Part shown: positions 55,408-63,828 of the stretch, piece after piece
Layout of the letters: every line of letters starts with the position of its first letter
How positions within the stretch are numbered: the stretch's first letter is position 1
Source: Flavivirga aquatica
Lineage (GTDB): Bacteria; Bacteroidota; Bacteroidia; Flavobacteriales; Flavobacteriaceae
DNA: 64,000 bases
Reading direction: 5' to 3'
NCBI RefSeq assembly: GCF_001747085.1
Contig: NZ_MDJD01000034.1
Span: 62,001 to 126,000, forward strand
Position numbers and translations under genes: made by a program
Notes under the pieces: model-generated
Database searches by the model: none
What the model saw: the letters and a program-made list of their open reading frames with translations, nothing else
Told to the model about the DNA's origin: nothing

Positions 55408-56217
55408 ATGAAGATAATATATAAGACCTTAATGTTAATTGGAACCACTGTATTAGTTTCATGTGGTGGCGTTCCAGAAGAGAAATCGGCAACAAAAGGA
55501 ACTGAAAATATTTTTTCTGTAGAAGAAGTTTTAGAAATGGTTGCAAAAGAGAATGATGTAACCAGAACATTATATACTAAAGCTATTGTTGGTAAAGGGA
55601 AATCTCAAGGGATGAAATTTGATGAAGATTGGAGAAAGGATGATGTAGAGGCAGGGCCATTACCAGCTCTGTTTCTAAGAGGTGTAGCAACAAGTATTAG
55701 AAAAAGCCCTATACCACTAGGATTGTATTTGGGCTCTGATTTTCCTGTGAATGCAGCAAATAAATTTGAAGGAAAACAGGCAGATTTATTTGATAAAATC
55801 AAGAAAGACCAAAAGCCTCAGTTTTTTTATGATGAAGATCAAAAATTACACACAGCTATGTTTGTAGATATAGCAAGTGCTGGTGCATGTGTAAGTTGTC
55901 ATAATGATCATCCTCAAACAACAAAGTCCGATTGGAAATTGGGTGATGTTATGGGAGCTACGACATGGCAATACCCTAAAGATTCATTAACGTATAAAGA
56001 AACTGTGGAAGTTTTAAACTCGTATGCTAAAGGCACAGTAGATATATATGTAGAATATTTAAATGAAATTGAAGCTTTCAAAGAAAGTGAGAAACCAGAA
56101 ATAGGAAATAAATGGCCAGCTGAGGGTAATTATTTACCAACAGCAGAAGTTTTTCTTGATAGTGTAAAGAAAATATCGTCGTATGAAACGATGAAACACC
56201 TTATGGTAACAAAATAA
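55408..56217 (+). CDS. Tll0287-like (DUF3365) c-haem lipoprotein
   Basis: A lipoprotein signal (TVLVSC, Cys19) precedes a 250-residue domain with FDEDWRKDDVEAGPLPALFLRGVA, PLGLYLGSDFPVNAANKFEG and one haem site, CVSCHNDHP (about 165-173). This is the Tll0287/DUF3365 fold, PAS-like and carrying c-type haem, often found as a gas- or redox-sensing module. Here it is free-standing and membrane-anchored in the periplasm. It follows the globin gene by 2 bases, so it is likely co-translated. A role in NO or redox handling is inferred. Confidence 0.85.
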   Translation: MKIIYKTLMLIGTTVLVSCGGVPEEKSATKGTENIFSVEEVLEMVAKENDVTRTLYTKAIVGKGKSQGMKFDEDWRKDDVEAGPLPALFLRGVATSIRKSPIPLGLYLGSDFPVNAANKFEGKQADLFDKIKKDQKPQFFYDEDQKLHTAMFVDIASAGACVSCHNDHPQTTKSDWKLGDVMGATTWQYPKDSLTYKETVEVLNSYAKGTVDIYVEYLNEIEAFKESEKPEIGNKWPAEGNYLPTAEVFLDSVKKISSYETMKHLMVTK

Positions 56218-56309
56218 GTTTAAGTGTTGATTGCAGCTTTGCTCATTTCGTTATAGTTATGATATGGGCAAGTTGCTAATTATTTTTTTATTAAAATTAT
56301 TGATAGTTT

Positions 56310-56789
56310 ATGGTAATAAATAACAAATCCACTTGGGTTGGAGTCGTATTACTTAGTGCTTTCTTTTTGCAATTTTTTTTTAAGTTAGAATGGGAGTGGT
56401 TACTTGATCTCCAGCAGCAAGAAATGTATAAACGCTGGTCTGGATTAGCTTTGGCTTTGTTTCTTGTGTTTCAATGGTTATTAACAGCAACACGGGTTAT
56501 TAAAAAACTCAGGAAATATGCGATGTTGGTATTAAATCTTCATAAATGGTTAGGGGCTTTAAGTCCTTTGTTTTTTTATATACATAGTGTCTCTTTAGGG
56601 TATGGTTATTTGTTATTACTATCATATGTGTTCTTTTCAAATACTTTATTAGGTTATTTTAATCTTGATGTTATAAAAAGCAATAGTGATTTATTGTTTA
56701 AAGGCTGGATGATAACTCATGTGGCACTATCTGTAATAGTTACAATTATGATGGTGTTTCATATAATTATGGTGTTTTATTATAAATAA
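56310..56789 (+). CDS. Small four-helix membrane protein, cytochrome-b- or ferric-reductase-like
   Basis: This 159-residue protein has four hydrophobic helices. His residues lie within or at the ends of helices (LNLHKWLGALSPLFFYIHSVSLG and WMITHVALSVIVTIMMVFHIIMV), spaced as in haem-b-binding bundles. The pattern recalls a truncated ferric-reductase-like transmembrane domain. It precedes a flavin/[2Fe-2S] reductase gene by 8 bases; together they could form a two-part membrane oxidoreductase. No certain family was recognised. Confidence 0.6.
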   Translation: MVINNKSTWVGVVLLSAFFLQFFFKLEWEWLLDLQQQEMYKRWSGLALALFLVFQWLLTATRVIKKLRKYAMLVLNLHKWLGALSPLFFYIHSVSLGYGYLLLLSYVFFSNTLLGYFNLDVIKSNSDLLFKGWMITHVALSVIVTIMMVFHIIMVFYYK

Positions 56790-56797
56790 ATTAAGAT

Positions 56798-57826
56798 ATG
56801 AAACTTTTAGTAAAAGATATTATAGAAGAAACCAGTGATGCAATAAGTATATGTTTCAAAAATGGAAATTTCTTTAAAAAATTAAAATATAAACCAGGAC
56901 AATTTTTAACTATTCATGTACCTATAGATAAGTTAGTTAATAAGCGAGCTTATTCTTTTAGTAGTAACCCGTATACAGATAAGGATTTAAAAATTACTAT
57001 TAAACGAGTTGATAAGGGCTTGGTTTCAAATTATCTGCATAATAATCTCAAGGTAGGTGATAAATTAGAAGTTGACGACCCTGCGGGTTCCTTTTTTATT
57101 GAACCAGAAAGTAAGGCAAAAAAACAATATGTGTTGTTTGCAGGTGGTAGTGGAATTACTCCTATGTTTTCTATTGTTAAATCTATTTTAACCGAAGAGA
57201 AGGATTCTAATATATTATTGGTTTATGCAAATCAAACAATAGCATCAATTATTTTTCATGATGAAATAAAAGCTCTTGAAAATCAATACCCAGAAAGGTT
57301 TTCGGTTGAGCACATTATTTCTGCAAATAAAGAGTCTCAGGCTAATTATCATTCAGGTTTAGCTACTAATAAGTTATTAGGAGAGATTTTTGCAAAACAT
57401 CAATTATCCTATAGCGAGCATACCTATATGATATGTGGTCCATTTGGTTACATGGAAAAAATAAAAGCTATTTTAAAAGAGAATGGAATTCAAAGAGAAA
57501 AAATAAAAATAGAAGTTTTTAAAATGCCAGTAGTAAAAGTTACAGGTAAAAAACTTTTAAGTGAAGTTACTTTAAAAATTGAAGGAGAAGAACATCAAAT
57601 AAAAGTAAGAGGAGATAAATCTATATTGCAACAAGCGATGTCTAATAGTATAGTTATTCCTTATTCATGTCGATCTGGTATGTGTTCTACTTGTAAAGCA
57701 AAATGCGTATCTGGCGAAGTGAAAATGGTTGAAGGACATTTGTTAACGGATCGTGATGTGGATAATGGAGAAATACTTACATGTATTAGTTATCCTGTAA
57801 GTGAGAAGATTGTTATTGAAATTTAA
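56798..57826 (+). CDS. FAD/NAD(P)H oxidoreductase with C-terminal [2Fe-2S] ferredoxin domain
   Basis: A FAD domain has RAYSFSSNPY (the RxYS flavin motif); an NAD(P) domain has YVLFAGGSGITPMFSIVKSIL and MICGPFGYME; and a plant-type ferredoxin at the C-terminus has CRSGMCSTCKAKC and a later Cys in ILTCISYPV. The 342-residue layout is that of PaaE/Hcr-like reductases. It can feed electrons from NAD(P)H to a haem protein, here probably the small membrane protein and/or the globin of the same operon. It is followed by the pentahaem cytochrome after 21 bases. Confidence 0.92.
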   Translation: MKLLVKDIIEETSDAISICFKNGNFFKKLKYKPGQFLTIHVPIDKLVNKRAYSFSSNPYTDKDLKITIKRVDKGLVSNYLHNNLKVGDKLEVDDPAGSFFIEPESKAKKQYVLFAGGSGITPMFSIVKSILTEEKDSNILLVYANQTIASIIFHDEIKALENQYPERFSVEHIISANKESQANYHSGLATNKLLGEIFAKHQLSYSEHTYMICGPFGYMEKIKAILKENGIQREKIKIEVFKMPVVKVTGKKLLSEVTLKIEGEEHQIKVRGDKSILQQAMSNSIVIPYSCRSGMCSTCKAKCVSGEVKMVEGHLLTDRDVDNGEILTCISYPVSEKIVIEI

Positions 57827-57847
57827 ATCTAAAGTATCTATAAAAAT

Positions 57848-58555
57848 ATGTTTAAGATAAGTCCGTTACGTAAAAGACAATTTTTTGGTAGTATTATTGG
57901 TGTGGTTTTAGGAGGGACTATGTTTTATCTATTAACCTTGAATAGTACAGATGAGTATGTTTCTATTGGACCTATGAATACAGGGCATGAAGATTTATCG
58001 TGTTTTGCTTGTCATGCAGATGCTAAAGGAAACTTGCTACAACAGGTTCAATCTAATATTTCTTATGCCGTAGGAGCTAGGGAGGAAGGTGTCGATTTTG
58101 GAACACAAGATGTTACTGTTGATAATTGTTTGCAATGCCATGATAGACCAAATGATAGACATCCAACTTATCGGTTTTCGGAGCCAAGATTTAAAGAAGC
58201 TGTAAAACACATAGATGCTACTACTTGCATTACCTGTCATACAGAGCATAAAGAAGAGCGTGTGTCTGTGGCTTCAGTTAATTATTGTATGAACTGCCAC
58301 CAAGATTTAGAAATAGAAAACGACCCTTTAGATAAGTCTCATAAAGAATTAATAAGTAAAGAATCATGGTCTACCTGTATACAATGCCATGATTTTCATG
58401 GTAATCATAAATATGATGTACCTAAAAAAATGTCTGATACTATTCCAATGGAGGCTATTCAGAATTATTTTGATGGAGGAGGCGATCCATATAGTCAGGA
58501 TAAAAAATACATCGCTTTATCGCTAGAAGGCTGGTTAAAAACCTTAGATAAATAA
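57848..58555 (+). CDS. Membrane-anchored pentahaem cytochrome c
   Basis: One N-terminal transmembrane helix (FFGSIIGVVLGGTMFYLLTL) and five CxxCH motifs follow: CFACH, CLQCH, CITCH, CMNCH and CIQCH, with extra His that may be distal ligands (GHEDLS, HTEHKEE, HDFHGNH). It is periplasmic and inner-membrane-anchored. It is not close to NapC/NrfH by eye. It is the last gene of the globin series and could link this operon to periplasmic nitrate or nitrite reduction. Confidence 0.82.
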   Translation: MFKISPLRKRQFFGSIIGVVLGGTMFYLLTLNSTDEYVSIGPMNTGHEDLSCFACHADAKGNLLQQVQSNISYAVGAREEGVDFGTQDVTVDNCLQCHDRPNDRHPTYRFSEPRFKEAVKHIDATTCITCHTEHKEERVSVASVNYCMNCHQDLEIENDPLDKSHKELISKESWSTCIQCHDFHGNHKYDVPKKMSDTIPMEAIQNYFDGGGDPYSQDKKYIALSLEGWLKTLDK

Positions 58556-58727
58556 GATTTGTCTTGTTATTTTTTATTTATTAATGTATTATTTGCGGAG
58601 TATAAGGTATTTTTTTTATTACAATTAAATAGATAGTTGTGGTGATTAGGATAAGTTCATATCTATTAATTAAACTATTAATGTTACTTTTGAAACATCA
58701 AAATATTTTATCCTCAACTTTTAGTTT

Positions 58728-59120
58728 ATGCCATACCAAGATGTGTTTGTTCTTTTCTGGGAACAAGTAAAAGAAAGTTTTCAAGAAGGGCGTTTTGCTA
58801 AATTAACAATGGCAAAAACTATTGGTAAGCCTAATTTAAGAAATATATTTGTTAGACCATTATCTTCTGAAGATGACTTTAAGGTTTTAGTGAAATTACG
58901 TTATCAATCCAGAGATACCGAAGATGAGGAAAAGGAGCTTACATTAGATGAGGCTTTTGTGTTTTTGAAACCATATCTAAAAACCTCTTTTTGGTCTGTT
59001 CTTTTATTTACCACAACAAAGGATGTTATTTTCAAAATTAATAAAAAAGGAGCAGGAAGCATTACCGAGGGTTCTCCAACATTTCGAGATGTTAGGGAGG
59101 CTAAGAGTGATGTGAGGTAG
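58728..59120 (+). CDS. Conserved-looking protein of unknown function
   Basis: A 130-residue soluble protein with no signal peptide or recognised motif. It is amphipathic, with VFVLFWEQVKESFQEGRFAKLTMAK at the start and FLKPYLKTSFWSVLLFTTTKDVIFKINKK near the end. Codon use is like that of its neighbours and the frame is clean. It is 172 bases after the pentahaem gene and probably separate. I do not recognise the family. Confidence 0.55.
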   Translation: MPYQDVFVLFWEQVKESFQEGRFAKLTMAKTIGKPNLRNIFVRPLSSEDDFKVLVKLRYQSRDTEDEEKELTLDEAFVFLKPYLKTSFWSVLLFTTTKDVIFKINKKGAGSITEGSPTFRDVREAKSDVR

Positions 59121-59344
59121 TTGGGGTAAATTCGATAGACTATACTTTTTTTAACACGTTATTGCGGAGGAGTAAGCGACGTGACAATCTGTTAATTTAT
59201 AATTCCAAGCTAAAAGTATTTCTTATCAGATTTATAATATCAACAGTTATTTAACGGCTTCTATTCCTAAGCTACTTATTTAATCCATAGAATTCCCCGG
59301 CGCTCTGCGTTGGGTGTTTCGTAAAGATATGTATTTTTAAAAAT

Positions 59345-59758
59345 ATGAGTGAGCATATTTTCAAGAGTCATAAGAAGAGTTTGTTGCTATATCATTTTGT
59401 TTTTCCCATCAAGTATGGCAGAGATGTACTAACTAAAAAAGTATGTTCAGGATTGAAAGGGATCTGTCTTGAAATAGAAAAGCGTTATGAGATTCATTTT
59501 TAGGAAATCGGACTAGATGATAATCATGGCCATTCTCTTATCCAGAGTGTTCCGATGATTTCGGCAAAGAAAATAGCTAAGAACTTGAAAAGTATAACTG
59601 CAAAAGATATTTTTCGACTTCATCCAGAGGTCAAGCAAAAGTTATGATGGGGTGGTAAATTTTGGTCAAGTGTTTATCATGTAAACACGGTAGGTCAATA
59701 TGCCAACGAGGAAGTGATTAAGAAGTATTTTGCAAAGTCAAGGATTGGGGGAAAGTAA
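59345..59758 (+). pseudogene. IS200/IS605-type transposase TnpA with two in-frame stops
   Basis: One continuous 138-codon frame is interrupted by TAG at 59501 (codon 53) and TGA at 59645 (codon 101). Its translation is clearly TnpA of IS200: YHFVFPIKYG, the HUH motif as HGHSLIQSVPM, AKKIAKNLKSIT, KFWSSVYHVNTVGQY with the catalytic Tyr region. The two stops make it inactive. The flanks share CGCTCTGCGT (near 59290 and 59807), possibly remains of the hairpin ends; the original element was perhaps 59280-59835. Confidence 0.85.
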
Positions 59759-60120
59759 ATACAGGGTAGTTTACAAGAATCAACTGCGTTTGTTTTGATA
59801 CCTCATACGCTCTGCGTCGAAGTAGTTCATTCTAAAGAATACCTTGAGAGTTTATTCCAGAGATAATTTAATATTCTAAGTCATTTCGACCAGTAGGGAG
59901 AAATCACATAACCCAAATCGCATAAAACTAAGTACGTATGTACCCATTATAAGTACTATATCAAATAAACTACGTAGACAAGTTTGTATGTATTCTTCTT
60001 ATGCTAATAATTTTTTTTTCAGTTTGTTAAAGTTAAAACCTGTTTTTTAGCAGTTTTAGATATGGGTTAAAAAGAGGTTTCGACATGGTGATAATCATAA
60101 AATAGAATTAGGACTACTTA

Positions 60121-60128
60121 TATATTTG
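60121..60128 (+). promoter_or_regulatory. -7 box of the nrt operon
   Basis: TATATTTG fits TAnnTTTG, 47 bases before the nrtA ATG and 9 bases before the palindrome. No clear -33 TTTG was seen. Confidence 0.5.
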
Positions 60129-60137
60129 CAAAGTAAA

Positions 60138-60153
60138 TAAGTATTATTACTTA
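60138..60153. promoter_or_regulatory. AAGTATT palindrome before nrtA
   Basis: TAAGTATTATTACTTA is the globin-promoter palindrome core with one change at the centre. It starts 9 bases after the -7 box, so again it overlaps the probable transcription start. Confidence 0.65.
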
Positions 60154-60175
60154 GAAATAATTAAAAACTATTAAT

Positions 60176-61570
60176 ATGAAATCACTAATTACCAAAACAT
60201 CATTATTGTTTTCTTTCTCAATATTATTTTTTTCTTGTGGAGGAGGTGATAAAAAGAAAACAACGGCAGAAGCAGTTGTAGAAAAGACATCAAAAACAAA
60301 AACCTTGGATGTTGAAAAGCCACAATTAACATTTGGGTTTATAAAATTAACAGATATGGCACCTTTAGCCATAGCAAAAGAAAAAGGGTTTTTCGAAGAT
60401 GAAGGGTTATTTGTTTCAGTGGAAGCACAATCTAACTGGAAAAATGTTTTGGATCGTGTAATTGATGGTCAGTTAGATGGTTCGCATATGCTAGCAGGGC
60501 AACCAATTGCAGCAGGAGCAGGTTTTGGTCGTCAAGCAGAATTGGTAACACCTTTTTCAATGGATTTAAACGGTAATGGTATTACGGTATCTAACGATGT
60601 TTGGTCTAAAATGAAACCAAATGTACCTAAAGGAGCCGATGGAAAACCAGTACATCCAATAAAGGCAGAAGCTTTAAAACCTGTAATTACAGAGTATAAA
60701 AATTCTGGTAAAGCCTTTAAAATGGGGATGGTATTTCCGGTATCGACACATAACTACGAAATACGTTATTGGTTAGCAGCAGCGGGAATTCACCCAGGGA
60801 TGTATACTGCCGATAATGTTCAAGGACAAATTGATGCCGAAGTTTTACTATCTGTAACACCACCGCCACAAATGCCAGCAACACTTGAGGCAGGAACAAT
60901 TTATGGATACTGTGTGGGTGAGCCATGGAATCAACAAGCTGTATTTAAAGGTATTGGAGTGCCAGTAACAACAAATTATGATATCTGGAAAAATAACCCA
61001 GAAAAAGTATTTGTAATGACAAAGAAATTTGTTGAGCAATATCCAAACACAGCAGTAGCAGTAACAAAAGCTTTAATTAGAGCAGGTAAATGGTTAGATG
61101 AGCCAGGAAACAGAGCAGAGGCTGTAAAAATATTATCTATGTCTCAATACGTAGGTGCAGATGAAGCTGTATTAGCAAACTCTATGACGGGAACTTTCGA
61201 ATTCGAAAAAGGAGATAAGCGTGAGATGCCAGATTTTAATGTATTCTATAAGTACAATGCAACATATCCGTTTTACTCTGATGGTATTTGGTTTTTAACA
61301 CAAATGCGTAGATGGGGACAAATTCCAGAAGCAAAACCAGCAGATTGGTATGCTAAAACGATTAAAGATATATATAGACCAGATATCTGGAAAAAAGCAG
61401 CAGAGTTTTTAGTAGAAGAAGGGCATATTCCAGCAGGAGATATTCCAACAACAGATGGTTATAAGCCAGTAACAGCAGATTTTATAGATGGAACAACTTA
61501 CGATGCTAAAGATCCTATTTCATATATCAATAGCTTTAAAATAGGAAACAAGGATAAAGCAGTACAATAA
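60176..61570 (+). CDS. nrtA: Nitrate ABC transporter substrate-binding lipoprotein NrtA
   Basis: A lipoprotein signal ends LFFSC (Cys21) and a Gly/Lys/Thr linker follows. The NrtA/SsuA-like binding protein has [82 protein letters not shown] and [19 protein letters not shown]. It captures nitrate (or nitrite) in the periplasm for the permease and ATPases encoded downstream. It is the first gene of the nrt operon and is preceded by a palindrome shared with the globin promoter. Confidence 0.95.
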   Translation: MKSLITKTSLLFSFSILFFSCGGGDKKKTTAEAVVEKTSKTKTLDVEKPQLTFGFIKLTDMAPLAIAKEKGFFEDEGLFVSVEAQSNWKNVLDRVIDGQLDGSHMLAGQPIAAGAGFGRQAELVTPFSMDLNGNGITVSNDVWSKMKPNVPKGADGKPVHPIKAEALKPVITEYKNSGKAFKMGMVFPVSTHNYEIRYWLAAAGIHPGMYTADNVQGQIDAEVLLSVTPPPQMPATLEAGTIYGYCVGEPWNQQAVFKGIGVPVTTNYDIWKNNPEKVFVMTKKFVEQYPNTAVAVTKALIRAGKWLDEPGNRAEAVKILSMSQYVGADEAVLANSMTGTFEFEKGDKREMPDFNVFYKYNATYPFYSDGIWFLTQMRRWGQIPEAKPADWYAKTIKDIYRPDIWKKAAEFLVEEGHIPAGDIPTTDGYKPVTADFIDGTTYDAKDPISYINSFKIGNKDKAVQ

Positions 61571-61594
61571 TAAATAAAAGATAAATAAGACGTT

Positions 61595-62701
61595 ATGAAG
61601 CAAAGTATAACATTAGGTAAAGTAACCAAATTTATGGGGCTAGGGTTTTTAAGTACTTTAAAAGATCTATTTACCGGTAAACTAGGAAAAGAAGATTTTA
61701 AAAACTTTTTGCGTAAAGCAGTTGTACCGCTTGCTTCCATACTATTATTTATTGGTTTGTGGCATGCAGGAGCTAAGGCTCTATATAATAGAGAGGCTAA
61801 CTTTAAAATAGAAAAGGCGCTTACAGATCAAGGAGAAACAGCGGCAGAAGCTATGCGTGCATGTATTGCATCTGGAGATGTAAGTTGTAAACCTAATACT
61901 TTGCCATCTCCTGGCCAAGTGTGGGATTCTTATAAGTCTTTATTAAGAGATCATAACATAATTAGTGCAGATAAAGCGGCATTTATACAAAAAACTGCCG
62001 CTTTAAATGCTAAACGAATAGCGGCAGGTAAAGCAGCTATTACCTATACGGGTAGACCCTCATTTATAGACCAAATTATAATGAGTTTAAAAACAGTATT
62101 TGCAGGGTTTCTATTAGCTTTAGTTATAGCTATTCCATTAGGTATATTTATAGGATTAAGTCCTACTTTAAAAAGTGCTTTTAACTGGTTTATTCAAATT
62201 TTTAAACCTGTATCTCCAGTAGTATGGTATTTGTTAGTGTTTATGATTGTAAAAACTATTTTAATAGACTCTAACGACGATAGTTCATTTATTATTTCAT
62301 TTATAAGTGTGGGTTTATGTTCTATGTGGGCAACATTAGTTAATACAGCAATGGGTGTGTCATCTGTAGATAAAGATTATATCAATGTTGCAAAGGTTTT
62401 AAAGTTAGGACCATTTCAAAAAGTATTTAAAGTTATTTTACCATCTTCTTTACCTTTAATCTTTACAGGTTTAAAAATTACTTTATCTGTAGCATGGATG
62501 GTATTAATTGCTATTGAATTATTAGCGCAAAGTCCAGGGTTAGGTTTATTTGTTTGGGAAGAATTTCAAAATGGAGCAAACGATTCTAATTCAAAAATTA
62601 TTGTAGCTATGTTTGTTATAGGTATTATTGGATTTTTATTAGACAGAATTATGTTAACCATACAAAACGCAGTGTCTTTTGATAAGAATGAAGGGATTTA
62701 A
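61595..62701 (+). CDS. nrtB: Nitrate ABC transporter permease NrtB
   Basis: The first helix (VPLASILLFIGLWHAGA) is followed by a ~90-residue periplasmic-looking segment (residues ~65-155, containing two Cys) and then the core permease helices with VIAIPLGIFIGLSPTLKSAFNWFIQIFKPVSPVVWYLLVFM and the coupling-loop region AKVLKLGPFQKVFKVILPSSLPLIFTGLKITLSVAWMVLIAIELLAQSPGLGLFVWEE. It is longer at the N-terminus than most NrtB. It forms the membrane channel for NrtA-bound nitrate. A GCGTTAGGG repeat separates it from nrtC. Confidence 0.94.
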   Translation: MKQSITLGKVTKFMGLGFLSTLKDLFTGKLGKEDFKNFLRKAVVPLASILLFIGLWHAGAKALYNREANFKIEKALTDQGETAAEAMRACIASGDVSCKPNTLPSPGQVWDSYKSLLRDHNIISADKAAFIQKTAALNAKRIAAGKAAITYTGRPSFIDQIIMSLKTVFAGFLLALVIAIPLGIFIGLSPTLKSAFNWFIQIFKPVSPVVWYLLVFMIVKTILIDSNDDSSFIISFISVGLCSMWATLVNTAMGVSSVDKDYINVAKVLKLGPFQKVFKVILPSSLPLIFTGLKITLSVAWMVLIAIELLAQSPGLGLFVWEEFQNGANDSNSKIIVAMFVIGIIGFLLDRIMLTIQNAVSFDKNEGI

Positions 62702-62791
62702 TGGTGATGAGGAAGTTGTATGGGAAAAGGAGTTAGTAAACAGGAAGAGATTGTTAGGTTTATCGAGAGACTGATGATTGTTGACTGGATT

Positions 62792-62874
62792 GCGTTAGGG
62801 ATAGCAGAGGAAAGCCCGCAGTGAGGTACGAACGAGGACTTGTAACGTAAAGCCCGACCCTTGTGGTAACGCCC
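62792..62874. repeat. 83-bp intergenic repeat, copy 2 (GCGTTAGGG...TAACGCCC)
   Basis: 78 of 83 bases are identical to 52532-52614, in the same orientation. It lies between nrtB and nrtC within what must be one transcript, so it should not terminate transcription completely. Confidence 0.8.
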
Positions 62875-62970
62875 AAATAAGGATGGTTTGTTAAACTGTA
62901 GAATCGTGTAAATGAAACAAGCGATTAAATAAGTTAGCAAATTAACAATTCAACTAATAAACAATAAAAA

Positions 62971-63816
62971 ATGGCATATTTAGAATTAAATAACATAAAT
63001 AAAACATATGGTGAAAGCGATAGTGCTACGCAAGTACTTTCTAATATTAACTTATCTATAGAAGAAGGTGAGTTTGTAGCTATAGTAGGTTTTACAGGTA
63101 GTGGAAAAACAACCTTAGTAAATCTTATTAATGGATTGTTAGAGCCAACAAGTGGCGAGGTATTATTTAAAGGCGAGCCCGTTTCTGGAACCAGCCATGA
63201 GCGTGGCGTTATTTTTCAGAACTATTCGTTGTTACCATGGTTAACAGTTGGGCAAAACATTTTAATGGCAGTAAAAGAAGCTTTTCCTAAAAAAAGCAAA
63301 GTAGAGTTAAACGAAATAGTTGCAGATTATGTAGAGATGGTAAGTTTAACGCCAGCAATTAATAAACGCCCAAAAGAATTATCTGGTGGTATGCGTCAAC
63401 GTGTTGCTGTAGCAAGAGCTTTAGCTATGAAGCCAGAAATGATTATTATGGACGAGCCTCTTGGTGCATTAGATGCTTTAACACGTGGAAATCTTCAAGA
63501 TGAAATATTAAACATTTGGGGAAAAGATAAGCGTACAGCATTATTAATTACTAATGATGTAGATGAAGGACTTTATATGGCAGATCGTATTATTCCGCTA
63601 AAACCTGGGCCAAAGGCAACATTAGGACCAGAATTTAGAATTGATATTGAGCGACCAAGAGATAAAACCGAGTTAAACGACAACCCAAGTTATAAGAAAA
63701 CCAGAAATGCTATTATAGAGTATTTAATGGATATTGGTAATGCCCGTAAATCTGAAGCTAAAGCAGAAATTATACTTCCAGATTTAACACCAAAAGATTT
63801 TGTTAACCAGTTTTAA
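62971..63816 (+). CDS. nrtC: Nitrate ABC transporter ATP-binding protein NrtC
   Basis: Walker A is GFTGSGKTT, the signature is LSGGMRQRVAVARAL, Walker B is MIIMDEPLGALD, and the switch region reads LLITNDVDEGLYMADRIIPL with Asn in the place of the usual H-loop His. The tail PLKPGPKATLGPEFRIDIERPRDK is typical of NrtC/NrtD. Length 281 corresponds to the ATPase domain without the NrtA-like regulatory domain of cyanobacterial NrtC. It pairs with the second ATPase starting at 63829. Confidence 0.93.
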   Translation: MAYLELNNINKTYGESDSATQVLSNINLSIEEGEFVAIVGFTGSGKTTLVNLINGLLEPTSGEVLFKGEPVSGTSHERGVIFQNYSLLPWLTVGQNILMAVKEAFPKKSKVELNEIVADYVEMVSLTPAINKRPKELSGGMRQRVAVARALAMKPEMIIMDEPLGALDALTRGNLQDEILNIWGKDKRTALLITNDVDEGLYMADRIIPLKPGPKATLGPEFRIDIERPRDKTELNDNPSYKKTRNAIIEYLMDIGNARKSEAKAEIILPDLTPKDFVNQF

Positions 63817-63828
63817 AAAGCCGAAATT

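Larger units (their letters stand above)
59121..60175. other. Long intergenic region with a decayed IS200-like element and repeat fragments
   Basis: Apart from the pseudogene at 59345-59758 there is no coding sequence. Fragments of common flavobacterial repeats lie at 59161-59190 (ATTGCGGAGGAGTAAGC) and 59879-59912 (TCATTTCGACCAGTAGGGAG). The nrtA promoter and operator lie at the right end. Confidence 0.6.

Noticed and set aside
57848-58555. NapC/NrfH-type quinol dehydrogenase
   Set aside because: It has an N-terminal anchor and five CxxCH, but the motif spacing and the sequence after the anchor do not match NapC/NrfH, and it is located away from napAB.
62698-62940. Minus-strand ORF between nrtB and nrtC
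   Set aside because: It consists largely of the 83-bp intergenic repeat read backwards.
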